Of a stretch of DNA of 63,337 bases, positions 45,637 through 53,195 are shown piece after piece. This DNA is from Candidatus Dormiibacterota bacterium. Lineage in GTDB: Bacteria > Acidobacteriota > Polarisedimenticolia > Gp22-AA2. A model generated the notes under the pieces. That model did not search any database, had not been told where the DNA came from, and worked only from the letters and a program-made list of their open reading frames with translations. Every line of letters begins with the position of its first letter. Within the stretch, counting starts at the first letter, position 1. The stretch lies in contig DASQAT010000049.1 in the NCBI GenBank assembly GCA_035635555.1, positions 1-63,337 of the forward strand, read 5' to 3'. A program made the translations under genes and the position numbers.

Positions 45637-46823
45637 AGGCCGCGGACCGCATTCTCCTGGTGGAGGACAAGGAAAGCCTGCGCGCCGTCCTGAAGAGGAC
45701 GCTGGAGTCGGAGGGATTCGGGGTCGACGAGGCGTCGGACGGGCGGGCGGCGATGGACAGGATAAGGCGCGATCGCTTCGCCATGGTCCTCACCGATCTG
45801 CGCCTGCCCCGGGCCGACGGCCACGAGGTCCTGAAGGCCGCCCAGGACGCCGATCCCGAGATGCCGGTCATCCTCATGACGGCGTTCGGGACGATCAGGG
45901 ACGCGGTCAGCGCCATGAAGGCGGGGGCCTACGACTACCTCGAGAAACCGGTCGACACCGATCATCTCCTGGCGCTGATCCGGAGGGCCCTCGATCACGG
46001 CAACCTCCTGCGCGAGAACACTCTCCTGAAAGAGCGCTTCTCGCAGGAGCTGGACGTCCCCGAGATCCTCGGCGACAGCCCGGCGCTCAAAGGCGCCCTG
46101 GACCAGGTGCGGCGCGTCGCCCCGACCGACGCCACGGTCCTGCTCCTGGGGGAGAGCGGCACGGGGAAGGAGCTGTTCGCGCGCGCCGTGCACCACCTGA
46201 GCGGACGCAAGACGCACTCGTTCTTTCCGATCAACTGTGCCGCCATCCCCGAAAACCTCCTCGAGAGCGAGCTGTTCGGCTACGAGAAGGGGGCGTTCAC
46301 CGGGGCGTCCGGGACGAAGCGGGGAAAGTTCGAGATCGCCGACAAGGGGACGCTGTTCCTGGACGAGATCGGCGACCTTTCGCTCGGCCTGCAGGGGAAG
46401 GTCCTGCGCGTCATCGAGCAGCGCCAGTTCGAGAGGGTCGGCGGGACCGAGACCCGGAGCGTGGACATCCGCCTGGTCGCGGCCACCAATAAGGATCTGA
46501 AAGCCCTCGCGGCGCAGGGGACATTCAGGCAGGACCTCTTCTTCCGGCTTGCGGTCTTCCCGATCACCGTGCCCCCCCTGCGCGATCGCGCGCAGGATGT
46601 GCCGATCCTCGCCCGGCACTTCGTCAAGAAATTCGCGGCCGAGCAGAAGAGGCGAGGATCGATCACGCTCACGCCGGAGACCCTCAGGGCGCTCGCGGCC
46701 TACTCCTGGCCGGGAAACGTCAGGGAGCTCGAGAACACCATCGAGCGCGCCCTCATCCTGGGGGAGGGGGATCGCCTCCTGCCTGAGGACCTCCACCTCC
46801 CCGCCGGCCCGCAGGCCGCCTGA
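45633..46823 (+). CDS. NtrC-family sigma-54 activator lacking a DNA-binding domain
   Basis: A 396-residue regulator: receiver domain with D55, then AAA+ domain with Walker A GESGTGKE (173-180), GAFTGA (220-225) and Walker B TLFLDEIGD (240-248). It ends at residue 396 right after the AAA+ lid, with no Fis-type helix-turn-helix. PilR in the same window has 465 residues with one. The next gene starts 90 bases later, so there is no room for a missing domain. Activators without DNA binding (FlgR of Helicobacter, for example) work from solution. The kinase at 36724 is a plausible partner. GTG 45633 overlaps the upstream stop. Confidence 0.88.
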   Translation: MKAADRILLVEDKESLRAVLKRTLESEGFGVDEASDGRAAMDRIRRDRFAMVLTDLRLPRADGHEVLKAAQDADPEMPVILMTAFGTIRDAVSAMKAGAYDYLEKPVDTDHLLALIRRALDHGNLLRENTLLKERFSQELDVPEILGDSPALKGALDQVRRVAPTDATVLLLGESGTGKELFARAVHHLSGRKTHSFFPINCAAIPENLLESELFGYEKGAFTGASGTKRGKFEIADKGTLFLDEIGDLSLGLQGKVLRVIEQRQFERVGGTETRSVDIRLVAATNKDLKALAAQGTFRQDLFFRLAVFPITVPPLRDRAQDVPILARHFVKKFAAEQKRRGSITLTPETLRALAAYSWPGNVRELENTIERALILGEGDRLLPEDLHLPAGPQAA

Positions 46824-46838
46824 CTCCGGATCGGCCGA

Positions 46839-46859
46839 CCCCTTAAGCCAAGGGGCTCT
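46839..46859 (+). terminator. Hairpin after the regulator gene, weak terminator
   Basis: CCCCTT (46839-46844) pairs with AAGGGG (46850-46855) around AAGCC, followed by CTCTTT. The T-run is short and leads straight into the next promoter. It may partly separate the regulator from minor-pilin set 2. Confidence 0.45.
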
Positions 46860-46888
46860 TTGACTTGTCCCGCCTCGGACCCTAAATT
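46860..46888 (+). promoter_or_regulatory. Sigma-70 promoter of minor-pilin set 2
   Basis: TTGACT (46860-46865), 17 bases, then TAAATT (46883-46888). The predicted start is near 46895, 19 bases before ATG 46914. No sigma-54 element is seen here, so set 2 appears controlled differently from set 1. Confidence 0.65.
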
Positions 46889-46913
46889 CTGCCGGGCAGA
46901 CCGGGGTCGATCC

Positions 46914-47432
46914 ATGCGCAGCGAACGGGGGATGAGCCTGGCGGAGGTGACCGTCGTGATGGTCGTCGTGGCGATCATCGCGACCGCCGCGGCCACCTAC
47001 ACGATCCCGTGGCTCGGGCGCGAGGAGATGCGCGGCGCCGTGTACGAGGTGCAGCAGTATCTCCAGCTCGCCCGCGTGCACGCCATCTCGCGCAACCGCT
47101 CCTGCCGCTTCCAGATCGACACCTCGAGCCGGCGCATGACCGTGTTCGACCTGAACGATCCCGCCAGCACCACCGACGATATCCTGCTCAACGACGCGAC
47201 GCTGTCCTCCAAGATCTCCTTCGCCCGTCCCGACAGCGGTTCCGCGGTCACGCTGACCTCACTGGGGGGCAACCTGTACGGGGCGACCTTCGCGTCGGAC
47301 GGCAGCGTCTCGGCGGGGGCCGGCCTCGTGGCGATTCAAGGAGGAGACGGGAGCTACAGGGTGAACCTCTACGGGGCGGGCGGCGTGCGCGTCGAGCGCT
47401 GGAACGGCTCGACCTGGGTGCTGGGGTCCTGA
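46914..47432 (+). CDS. Minor pilin, FimT/GspH-like (set 2)
   Basis: A 172-residue prepilin with a very short leader, MRSERG. Met7 is the first mature residue and Glu11 the Glu+5 (MSLAE). The helix VTVVMVVVAIIATAAATY follows. The C-terminal domain ends in a GspH/FimT-like beta pattern (GSYRVNLYGAGGVRVERW). ATG 46914 is the start that yields this leader and lies just after the promoter. It begins the second FimT-PilV-PilW-PilX set and overlaps the next start by one base (TGATG). Confidence 0.85.
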   Translation: MRSERGMSLAEVTVVMVVVAIIATAAATYTIPWLGREEMRGAVYEVQQYLQLARVHAISRNRSCRFQIDTSSRRMTVFDLNDPASTTDDILLNDATLSSKISFARPDSGSAVTLTSLGGNLYGATFASDGSVSAGAGLVAIQGGDGSYRVNLYGAGGVRVERWNGSTWVLGS

Positions 47433-47830
47433 TGCCGACCCGGCGTGAGTCGCGCGGCTTCACCCTGGTCGAGGTCCTCCTGGCCCTGGCGCTCCTGTTC
47501 GTGGGGGTCGTGGCGGCGGCGCCGATGTTCATATTCGCCATGAAGGAGACCGCCGCCGGGGCCGACATGGGTTCGGTGGGCGCCGCGGCCGTCGACCGGA
47601 TGGAGCTCCTGCGGGCGACGGACTTCTACTCCCTCACGGCCGGGGGCGGGCTCACCTCCAATGTCAGCGGCTACTCCGACACCTCGAGCACCAAATACAC
47701 GGTGCGCTGGCAGATCACCGACAACGGCACCCCCGCCACGGTGAAGACGATCAGCGTCCGGACGATTGCTGCGCGCCAGGTGATCGGCATCGCCAAGGAG
47801 GTCACACTGAGCTCGTTGAGGGCTCGATGA
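47432..47830 (+). CDS. Minor pilin, PilV-like (set 2)
   Basis: A 132-residue prepilin. The leader ends at Gly9, with mature Phe10 and Glu14 (GFTLVE), then helix VLLALALLFVGVVAAAPMF. The globular part has VRWQITDNGTP, a strand pattern common in PilV-type pilins. It is shorter than its set-1 counterpart (157 residues). It overlaps the genes on both sides, by one and four bases. Confidence 0.85.
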   Translation: MPTRRESRGFTLVEVLLALALLFVGVVAAAPMFIFAMKETAAGADMGSVGAAAVDRMELLRATDFYSLTAGGGLTSNVSGYSDTSSTKYTVRWQITDNGTPATVKTISVRTIAARQVIGIAKEVTLSSLRAR

Positions 47831-48420
47831 GAGGTGCGGGAAGCGAGGGGGGCTTCACCCTGGTCGAGCTGCTCGTGAGCCTCGCGTTGCTGTCCATGGT
47901 CCTGGGCGGAGTCGCCGGCCTCCTGATCCAGAACTCGCAGGTGAACAGGGCCGAGCAGATGAGCGCCGAGGTCCAGTCGACCGCACGCAGCTGCCTGTCG
48001 ATGATCGTCCAGACCCTGCGCTCGGCGGGCTGGGACCCGCGCAACGCCGGGTTCGCCGCGGTCGCCCTCGATCCGTCGCCCACCAACAGCAACAACTTCA
48101 TCGAGGTGTTCGCGGACCTGAACGAGGACGGGGACACGAGCGACGCCGGCGAGGACGTGACCATCCGCTGGACGTCCGAGCGCATCGAGTGGCGCCAGAG
48201 CAGCGACACGACCCAGCCCTATGTGATCCTCGCCGATTCCATCAGCAACGACGCGGACGGTGACGGCACGGCGGAGACGATGTTCGTGGCCGACTCGATG
48301 AGCAACCCCACGCGAATCACCGTCCGGATCACCGCCCGCTCGCCGGTCCCGGACCCGCGCACGGGGCAGTACATCCGCTACACCGTATCGAGCGAGGTGG
48401 TCCTGAGGAAGAAGCTGTGA
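47827..48420 (+). CDS. Minor pilin, PilW-like (set 2)
   Basis: A 197-residue prepilin of normal PilW length, unlike the 904-residue set-1 protein. The leader ends at Gly9, with mature Phe10 and Glu14 (GFTLVELLVSLALLSM). The PilW-type segment after the helix (STARSCLSMIVQTLRSAGWDP) resembles DRMLSDIRLAGF in the set-1 protein. The start overlaps the PilV-like stop (ATGA) and the stop overlaps the PilX-like start (GTGA). Confidence 0.85.
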   Translation: MRGAGSEGGFTLVELLVSLALLSMVLGGVAGLLIQNSQVNRAEQMSAEVQSTARSCLSMIVQTLRSAGWDPRNAGFAAVALDPSPTNSNNFIEVFADLNEDGDTSDAGEDVTIRWTSERIEWRQSSDTTQPYVILADSISNDADGDGTAETMFVADSMSNPTRITVRITARSPVPDPRTGQYIRYTVSSEVVLRKKL

Positions 48421-49760
48421 GACCGGCACCTCCGTGCCCGATGCAGGACGGCAGGATCACGCGGCGGGAGGAGCGCGGCTCCGCCCTCGTGATGGCGCTT
48501 TTCGTCCTCGTGCTCCTGACGGCCATGGGAGCCGCCCTGCTGTTCGTCTCCGAGAACGAGATGAAGACCGGGCAGGTGGACCTGCGCTCGAAGACGGTGT
48601 TCTACGCCTCCGAGGCGGGGCTCGAGGACGCGCGCGAGACGCTGCGCGTGGTGAATCTCGCGGGCGTCAACGCGGCGCTGCGCAGCAGCTTCAACGACGA
48701 GCTGACGGCCGCCGCCGGCGCGAACGCCACGATCAATTTCGATCCGGCCGCCCTGAAGCCGGTGTTCGACTCGAACGGCGACGCCACCGGGTTCACCGGC
48801 TACGGCGACGACGTGCCGCTCAAGGGGGTGACCGCGTTCGGCCAGGGGAAGTACGCGGCATTCCTGACCAACGACGCGGTGGACGGGCGGACCAGCAAGA
48901 TCGACTCGAACGATCGGGTGATGGTCACCGCCATCGGGACCGGCCCGAACTACTCGAGCGCGATCGTCCAGGCGATCGTCGAGCGCGACCCGTTCCCCAC
49001 GATGCCGGCCACCATCACGATGATCGGGCCGCAGCCGAATTTCGACGGCGGGAACAGCAACGCCAAGAAATACGTGGGGGACGATTGCGCGGGGGGTGTC
49101 TCCGGCCTGTCCGTTCCGACCGTGGGTGTGGTCGGGTCCGCCGCCGAGACCCACGCCGAGCTGGGCGTGAACAAGCCGGGCACCTACACTTCGGGCGGCG
49201 TCACCGGGGTGGCCACGGTGAGCAACATCAGCGGCACGGTCGATCCATCCTGGAAGGACTGCACCTACCTCCACGACCTGGCGCGCAAGGTGCGCGGCGG
49301 CGCGGACGTCGTCGGGACGAGCTCGACACCGAACAGCTCGCTGGGGACGACCGTCACGCCGAAGATCGTCTACATCGAGGGGGACTACACGGTCGGCGGC
49401 GGATACAACGGGGCAGGTCTCCTGTGGGTGACGGGGACGCTGACCTTCGACGGCAACGCCGGCTGGAAAGGGACGATATTCACCGTCGGCAAGGGAAACT
49501 TCCAGCGCAGCGGCGGCGGCAACGGCGTGATCTCGGGAGCGAACTTCGTCGCCAACGTCGCCGGGCCGGACGGCCTCATGTGGACGTCCGACGACTGTTC
49601 CGGTCCCGATGGGATTCTAGGCAACTCCGATGACGGCGCGGCCGTTGCGACCTACAACAACGGGGGAGGCGGTACGGGGGACACGGTCTACTGCACCACC
49701 GACATCTCTTCGAGCCAGGACGAATTCCCGTTCAGGGTCGTCGCGTTCCGCCAGCGCTGA
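48417..49760 (+). CDS. PilX-like minor pilin (set 2)
   Basis: A 447-residue PilX-type protein. The leader ends at Gly21 (RREERG), followed by SALVMALFVLVLLTAMGAALL and the EAGLEDARE segment. There is no Glu+5, as usual for PilX. The periplasmic part is Gly/Asn/Thr-rich. Its C-terminal half (YIEGDYTVGGGYNGAGLLW, TLTFDGNAGWKGTIFTVG) resembles a repeat-like beta fold seen in large PilX proteins. The GTG start overlaps the PilW-like stop; ATG 48441 is a possible alternative. It ends the set, 33 bases from the convergent gene. Confidence 0.82.
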   Translation: MRPAPPCPMQDGRITRREERGSALVMALFVLVLLTAMGAALLFVSENEMKTGQVDLRSKTVFYASEAGLEDARETLRVVNLAGVNAALRSSFNDELTAAAGANATINFDPAALKPVFDSNGDATGFTGYGDDVPLKGVTAFGQGKYAAFLTNDAVDGRTSKIDSNDRVMVTAIGTGPNYSSAIVQAIVERDPFPTMPATITMIGPQPNFDGGNSNAKKYVGDDCAGGVSGLSVPTVGVVGSAAETHAELGVNKPGTYTSGGVTGVATVSNISGTVDPSWKDCTYLHDLARKVRGGADVVGTSSTPNSSLGTTVTPKIVYIEGDYTVGGGYNGAGLLWVTGTLTFDGNAGWKGTIFTVGKGNFQRSGGGNGVISGANFVANVAGPDGLMWTSDDCSGPDGILGNSDDGAAVATYNNGGGGTGDTVYCTTDISSSQDEFPFRVVAFRQR

Positions 49761-49793
49761 GACACTTCGATCCCGGGCGCGCCGCGGATTCGT

Positions 49794-50354
49794 TCAGGGG
49801 GTGTCGCCGGCCGAGCCGGCGCCGATTTCCTCGGCGACGAGACTGACGCTGAACATCTCCTGGGCCGACAGGACGTGCGCCCGGTTGATCGCGAGGAAGG
49901 ACGAGGTGAATTCGTGTCCCGGGCCGGTCACGACGGCGGACTGCAAAGCGATGAAGCGGTGGGCGGTCTGGTTCAGCCGAAGGAGCGAGCTGCCTGCCGA
50001 TCCCGTGTGGACGTACCCTTCGACCGAGAACTCGCCCACTCGAAGCCGGATGGCCGCGCGGCCGAATTGCCTGAGCTCAGGGTCCTCGTCGGTCCTGCGG
50101 AGCGTCATTCCGAGCTCCTTGATCTCGACGACGAACAGGATGGAGGCCTTGTTGACGGCGACGGGCCCGTCCGCCATCTCCCAGGATCCGCCGACCAGTC
50201 GAGGCGTCGCCAGCGTGAGGAATGTACGTGCCTCGAGGTTCAGCTCGTCGAGAGTGCGCCCTCCCAGGCTGATGTTGAGCAGGCCGTCGAAGGTGAGTCG
50301 ATCCGCGAAGATGCGCACCGGTCTGACCACCCGGTTCTCGAAGACGTTGGCCAT
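49794..50354 (-). CDS. Uncharacterised protein with tandemly duplicated domain
   Basis: I do not recognise this 186-residue soluble protein. Its two halves look like copies of one domain. The first has ADRLTFDGLLNI, LNLEARTFLTLA and VNKASILFVVEI; the second has VGEFSVEGYVHT, LNQTAHRFIALQ and INRAHVLSAQEM. No signal peptide or membrane helix is seen. A GTG at 50396 and ATG at 50384 would extend it, but ATG 50354 follows GAGGGAG. The leftward promoter at 50401-50429 also predicts a start near 50394. It runs convergent to pilin set 2 and divergent from the zinc-ribbon gene. Confidence 0.72.
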   Translation of the reverse strand: MANVFENRVVRPVRIFADRLTFDGLLNISLGGRTLDELNLEARTFLTLATPRLVGGSWEMADGPVAVNKASILFVVEIKELGMTLRRTDEDPELRQFGRAAIRLRVGEFSVEGYVHTGSAGSSLLRLNQTAHRFIALQSAVVTGPGHEFTSSFLAINRAHVLSAQEMFSVSLVAEEIGAGSAGDTP

Positions 50355-50389
50355 CGTCCCGGCTCCCTCGCGGATTCGCGCCATCCGGT

Positions 50390-50418
50390 TTGACACCCGT
50401 AACTTAGGGCCCTAGATT
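50390..50418 (+). promoter_or_regulatory. Sigma-70 promoter of the zinc-ribbon gene
   Basis: TTGACA (50390-50395), 17 bases, then TAGATT (50413-50418). The start is near 50425, about 53 bases before the gene. It overlaps a promoter on the other strand. Confidence 0.7.
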
Positions 50419-50429
50419 CAGTCCGTCAA
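50401..50429 (-). promoter_or_regulatory. Sigma-70 promoter of the duplicated-domain gene
   Basis: On the minus strand, TTGACG (50424-50429), 17 bases, then TAAGTT (50401-50406). The start is near 50394, placing ATG 50354 about 40 bases in. The two opposed promoters share their spacers, with the palindrome TAGGGCCCTA (50405-50414) in the middle. Confidence 0.6.
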
Positions 50430-50477
50430 CCCGCCCCGCCCGCGCGGGAGCGGATCGCCTGTGGCCGGGATGACGAG

Positions 50478-51755
50478 GTGCCGATGCGGTTCCGCTGCGC
50501 CCAGTGCCGAGCCCTGACCCAGGTCCAGATCCCGGCGAAGATCACCGCGCCCGTCATCACGGCCTGCTCCGGCTGCGGTCGCAAGTATCGCTTCGCCGTG
50601 GATCGCCCGCGGGCCGCGGACGACCAGGAACGCTACCGCCGGGCCAAGGAATTCGCCGAGACAAACCAGATCGACCTGGGGAGCGCCTACTCGGTGCTCG
50701 AAGGCGTCATGACGCTCGAGGAGGCGCACGGTATCAGGAAAGGGCTGCCGGTCCCGCGTCTTCCCCAGGACGGACAGGAAGCGAAGCCGGGTATCCCCCC
50801 CGCGGCGCCCCTCCCGGCTCCGGAGATCACGCCGCTGGCCGCGGAGCCGTCCCTCCGGCCGACACCGGCCTGGCGAAGCGCGCCGACCCAGGTCACAGCA
50901 CCGGCCCCATTCATTCCGGCCCAGCGACCGAATCTCTCCGAGTCGGAGGCGTCGTACGACCCCGGCTTCGCCGCGGCCGTGCGGGACGGCTGCCTGACGC
51001 CGCAGCAGGCCCTGGAGCGCGGCGATCGCAAGGCGCTCGCCCTGCGCCTGTCGCAGCGCCACAGGCTGCCGATGGAGCTGGCGTTCAGGGTGGCGGAAAA
51101 CCGGGTGACCGTTCACCAGGCGCTGCAGCAGAAGGCGGTCATCGAGGCGAAGGAGCCGCCGCGCCCGCAGACATCGGTGTCGCACGGAGTGTGGAACTTC
51201 ATGATCTTCAGCGTCGGAGCCTTGATCCTGGCCGGGCTGGGCGTGCATGTCTATCACGTCTGGGGGGACTACCTGGCGCAGCGCGGCATGGCGATGCTCG
51301 AGCCGACTCCGGCCGCCGCGTCGACCCGGGCCCACGTGCCGGCTCCCGTGGAGGCTCCCGCCGTGCCGGCCCCGCCGCCGCCGATGACGGTGCCGAAGAC
51401 CGACTCGACCGGCCAGGTCGTCGAGGTCGTGGGTCCCGATCCGAGAAGCGTCCTGATCTCGTTCTGCATGACCGGGCGGCAGTCGGGGCGGCGGGAGGCG
51501 ATCGAGATCGCCCCGACGTCGCCGCCGGACGCCTCGGCCCGCTGGGGCGTCTTCCGCAGCCTGGACAACTCCGCAATACCGCTGCGCGCCATCCTGATCC
51601 GCAAGGACCAGCGCACGGGGCGCTGGAGCGCGGGGGACGGTCGCACGCCGATCATGACCGAGGCGCCGCCGGCCCTGCCGCCGGGGACGCGGACGGTGCC
51701 GGTCTCGGCGACCGAGGCGGTGTCCGACGCGCCGGCCGCCGGCGGCTCTTCTTGA
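50478..51755 (+). CDS. Uncharacterised zinc-ribbon membrane protein
   Basis: A 425-residue protein I cannot name. It opens with a zinc-ribbon pattern, CAQC then CSGC about 22 residues later (residues 7-33). A predicted cytoplasmic helical region follows, with two similar segments (CLTPQQALERGDRKALALRLSQ and ENRVTVHQALQQKAVIEAK, the first shown in part). One membrane helix lies at about 236-258 (FMIFSVGALILAGLGVHVYH). Beyond it are a Pro/Ala linker and a small C-terminal domain with VVGPDPRSVLISFCM. Zinc ribbon, helix and outer domain suggest a membrane-bound regulator or sensor. GTG 50478 or ATG 50484 may start it. Confidence 0.7.
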   Translation: MPMRFRCAQCRALTQVQIPAKITAPVITACSGCGRKYRFAVDRPRAADDQERYRRAKEFAETNQIDLGSAYSVLEGVMTLEEAHGIRKGLPVPRLPQDGQEAKPGIPPAAPLPAPEITPLAAEPSLRPTPAWRSAPTQVTAPAPFIPAQRPNLSESEASYDPGFAAAVRDGCLTPQQALERGDRKALALRLSQRHRLPMELAFRVAENRVTVHQALQQKAVIEAKEPPRPQTSVSHGVWNFMIFSVGALILAGLGVHVYHVWGDYLAQRGMAMLEPTPAAASTRAHVPAPVEAPAVPAPPPPMTVPKTDSTGQVVEVVGPDPRSVLISFCMTGRQSGRREAIEIAPTSPPDASARWGVFRSLDNSAIPLRAILIRKDQRTGRWSAGDGRTPIMTEAPPALPPGTRTVPVSATEAVSDAPAAGGSS

Positions 51756-51779
51756 CAAGAACTCCTCCTCTGCTATAGT
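51752..51779 (+). promoter_or_regulatory. Sigma-70 promoter of the carbamoyl-metabolism operon
   Basis: TTGACA (51752-51757), 16 bases, then TATAGT (51774-51779). It overlaps the stop of the preceding gene. Transcripts starting near 51786 would carry a leader of about 88 bases that contains the hairpin at 51821-51858. Confidence 0.8.
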
Positions 51780-51820
51780 GACCCGGTTCCCGCGAGCGTC
51801 ATGCGCCGCACATAATCCTC

Positions 51821-51858
51821 AGGAGCGATCGGAACGCGCGATTGCTCCTTCGTTTTTT
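51821..51858 (+). terminator. Terminator-like hairpin in the leader (candidate attenuator)
   Basis: AGGAGCGATCG (51821-51831) pairs with CGATTGCTCCT (51839-51849) in an 11-bp stem with one G-U pair and a 7-base loop. TCG and six T residues (51853-51858) follow. It lies downstream of the promoter at 51752 and ends just before the GGGGAGAAG ribosome site, so transcripts must pass it. It could also end transcripts of the zinc-ribbon gene. Confidence 0.7.
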
Positions 51859-51873
51859 CCGGGGAGAAGCTGA

Positions 51874-53187
51874 ATGAGTGCACGACGTGTCCTGATCATG
51901 GGCGCGGCCGGCAGGGACTTCCACAACTTCAATCTCTGCTACCGGGACAACCGGGCCTTCGAGGTCGTCGGATTCACCGCGACCCAGATCCCGAACATCA
52001 GCGGAAGGCGGTACCCCGCGCCGCTGGCCGGGTCGCTCTATCCCGACGGCATCCCGATCTACGAAGAGGACCGGATCGAGGAGCTGATCCGCACGCAGTC
52101 GGTCGACCTGGTCGTGTTCGCGTACTCCGACGTGTCGCACGCGCACGTCATGCACAAGGGCTCGCAGGTGGTGGCCGCCGGCGCCGACTTCGTGCTCCTG
52201 GGGTTCGACGCCACTTCCTTGAAGTCGAAGAAGCCGGTCGTGTCGGTGTGCGCGGTGCGCACCGGCGCGGGCAAGAGCCAGACGACGCGCCGCGTCTGCA
52301 GGAAGCTCCTCGACCAGGGGAGGCGCGTCGTGGCGGTGCGTCACCCGATGCCCTATGGCGATCTCGTGAAGCAGCGCGTGCAGCGCTTCGCCACCTTCGA
52401 TGACCTCGACCGGCACGAGTGCACCATCGAAGAGCGCGAGGAATACGAGCCGCACCTCAAGAACGGAACGGTCGTCTACGCCGGCGTCGATTACGGCGCC
52501 ATCCTGCAGGAGGCGGAGGGCGAGGCCGACGTCATCGTCTGGGACGGCGGCAACAACGACCTGCCCTTCTACAAGCCGGACGTCGAGATCGTCGTGGTCG
52601 ACCCGCACCGCCCGGGGCACGAGATCCAGTACCATCCCGGGGAAGCCAACTTCCGCCGCGCCTCGTGCCTGATCATCAACAAGATCGACACGGCCGACAA
52701 GAAGGGGATCGAGGACGTCAAGGCGAACATCGCCCGCTACAACCCGAAGGCTCTGGTCGTCGAGGCCGCGTCCCCCGTCACCGTGGAGGACCCGGCCGCC
52801 ATCCGCGGCAAGCGCGTCCTGGTGGTGGAGGACGGCCCCACGCTGACGCACGGCGAGATGGGATACGGGGCCGGTGTCATCGCCGCGCAGCGCTTCGGCG
52901 CGGCGTCGATCGTCGATCCGCGCAGCGCCGCGGTCGGTTCGATCGCGGCGACCTTCCGCAAGTATCCGGGGATCGGCACGCTCCTGCCGGCCGTGGGGTA
53001 CGGCGAAAAGCAGATGGACGAGCTGAAGCAGACCATCGACAAGGTGGATTGCGACCTGGTGCTGATCGCCACGCCCATCGATTTGCGCCGGGCCATCCAC
53101 TTCGAGAAGCCGGCGCTGCGCGTCACCTACGAGCTGCAGGAGATCGGCAAGCCGGACCTGGACGACGTCCTGGCGAAGCTGCCTTAA
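51874..53187 (+). CDS. Cyclic 2,3-diphosphoglycerate synthetase-like P-loop protein
   Basis: A 437-residue cytoplasmic protein. The first 110 residues look like a Rossmann domain (VLIMGAAGRDFHNFN). The P-loop is RTGAGKSQTT with GAGKS at 131-135. Later come DVIVWDGGNNDLPF, a G-protein-like NKID (LIINKIDTADKKG), and EDGPTLTHGEMGYGAGV. The layout matches the archaeal cyclic 2,3-bisphosphoglycerate synthetase (CpgS) family, which makes a thermoprotective solute. In bacteria the activity is rarely tested. It heads an operon with carbamate kinase and ornithine carbamoyltransferase, so a role in acyl-phosphate or carbamoyl-phosphate chemistry is possible. The ATG follows GGGGAGAAG. Confidence 0.8.
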   Translation: MSARRVLIMGAAGRDFHNFNLCYRDNRAFEVVGFTATQIPNISGRRYPAPLAGSLYPDGIPIYEEDRIEELIRTQSVDLVVFAYSDVSHAHVMHKGSQVVAAGADFVLLGFDATSLKSKKPVVSVCAVRTGAGKSQTTRRVCRKLLDQGRRVVAVRHPMPYGDLVKQRVQRFATFDDLDRHECTIEEREEYEPHLKNGTVVYAGVDYGAILQEAEGEADVIVWDGGNNDLPFYKPDVEIVVVDPHRPGHEIQYHPGEANFRRASCLIINKIDTADKKGIEDVKANIARYNPKALVVEAASPVTVEDPAAIRGKRVLVVEDGPTLTHGEMGYGAGVIAAQRFGAASIVDPRSAAVGSIAATFRKYPGIGTLLPAVGYGEKQMDELKQTIDKVDCDLVLIATPIDLRRAIHFEKPALRVTYELQEIGKPDLDDVLAKLP

Positions 53188-53195
53188 ATCCCTCC

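Noticed and set aside
49630-50415. Plus-strand frame opposite the duplicated-domain gene
   Set aside because: It starts inside the PilX-like gene and its product is Arg/Ser-rich without pattern. The minus-strand product has a repeated domain, a ribosome site and a promoter.
51786-51873. Guanidine or T-box riboswitch before the CpgS-like gene
   Set aside because: No ACGR loop pair, no ykkC-type core and no T-box sequence were seen. The leader is too short for a T-box. Only a hairpin with a T-run is supported.
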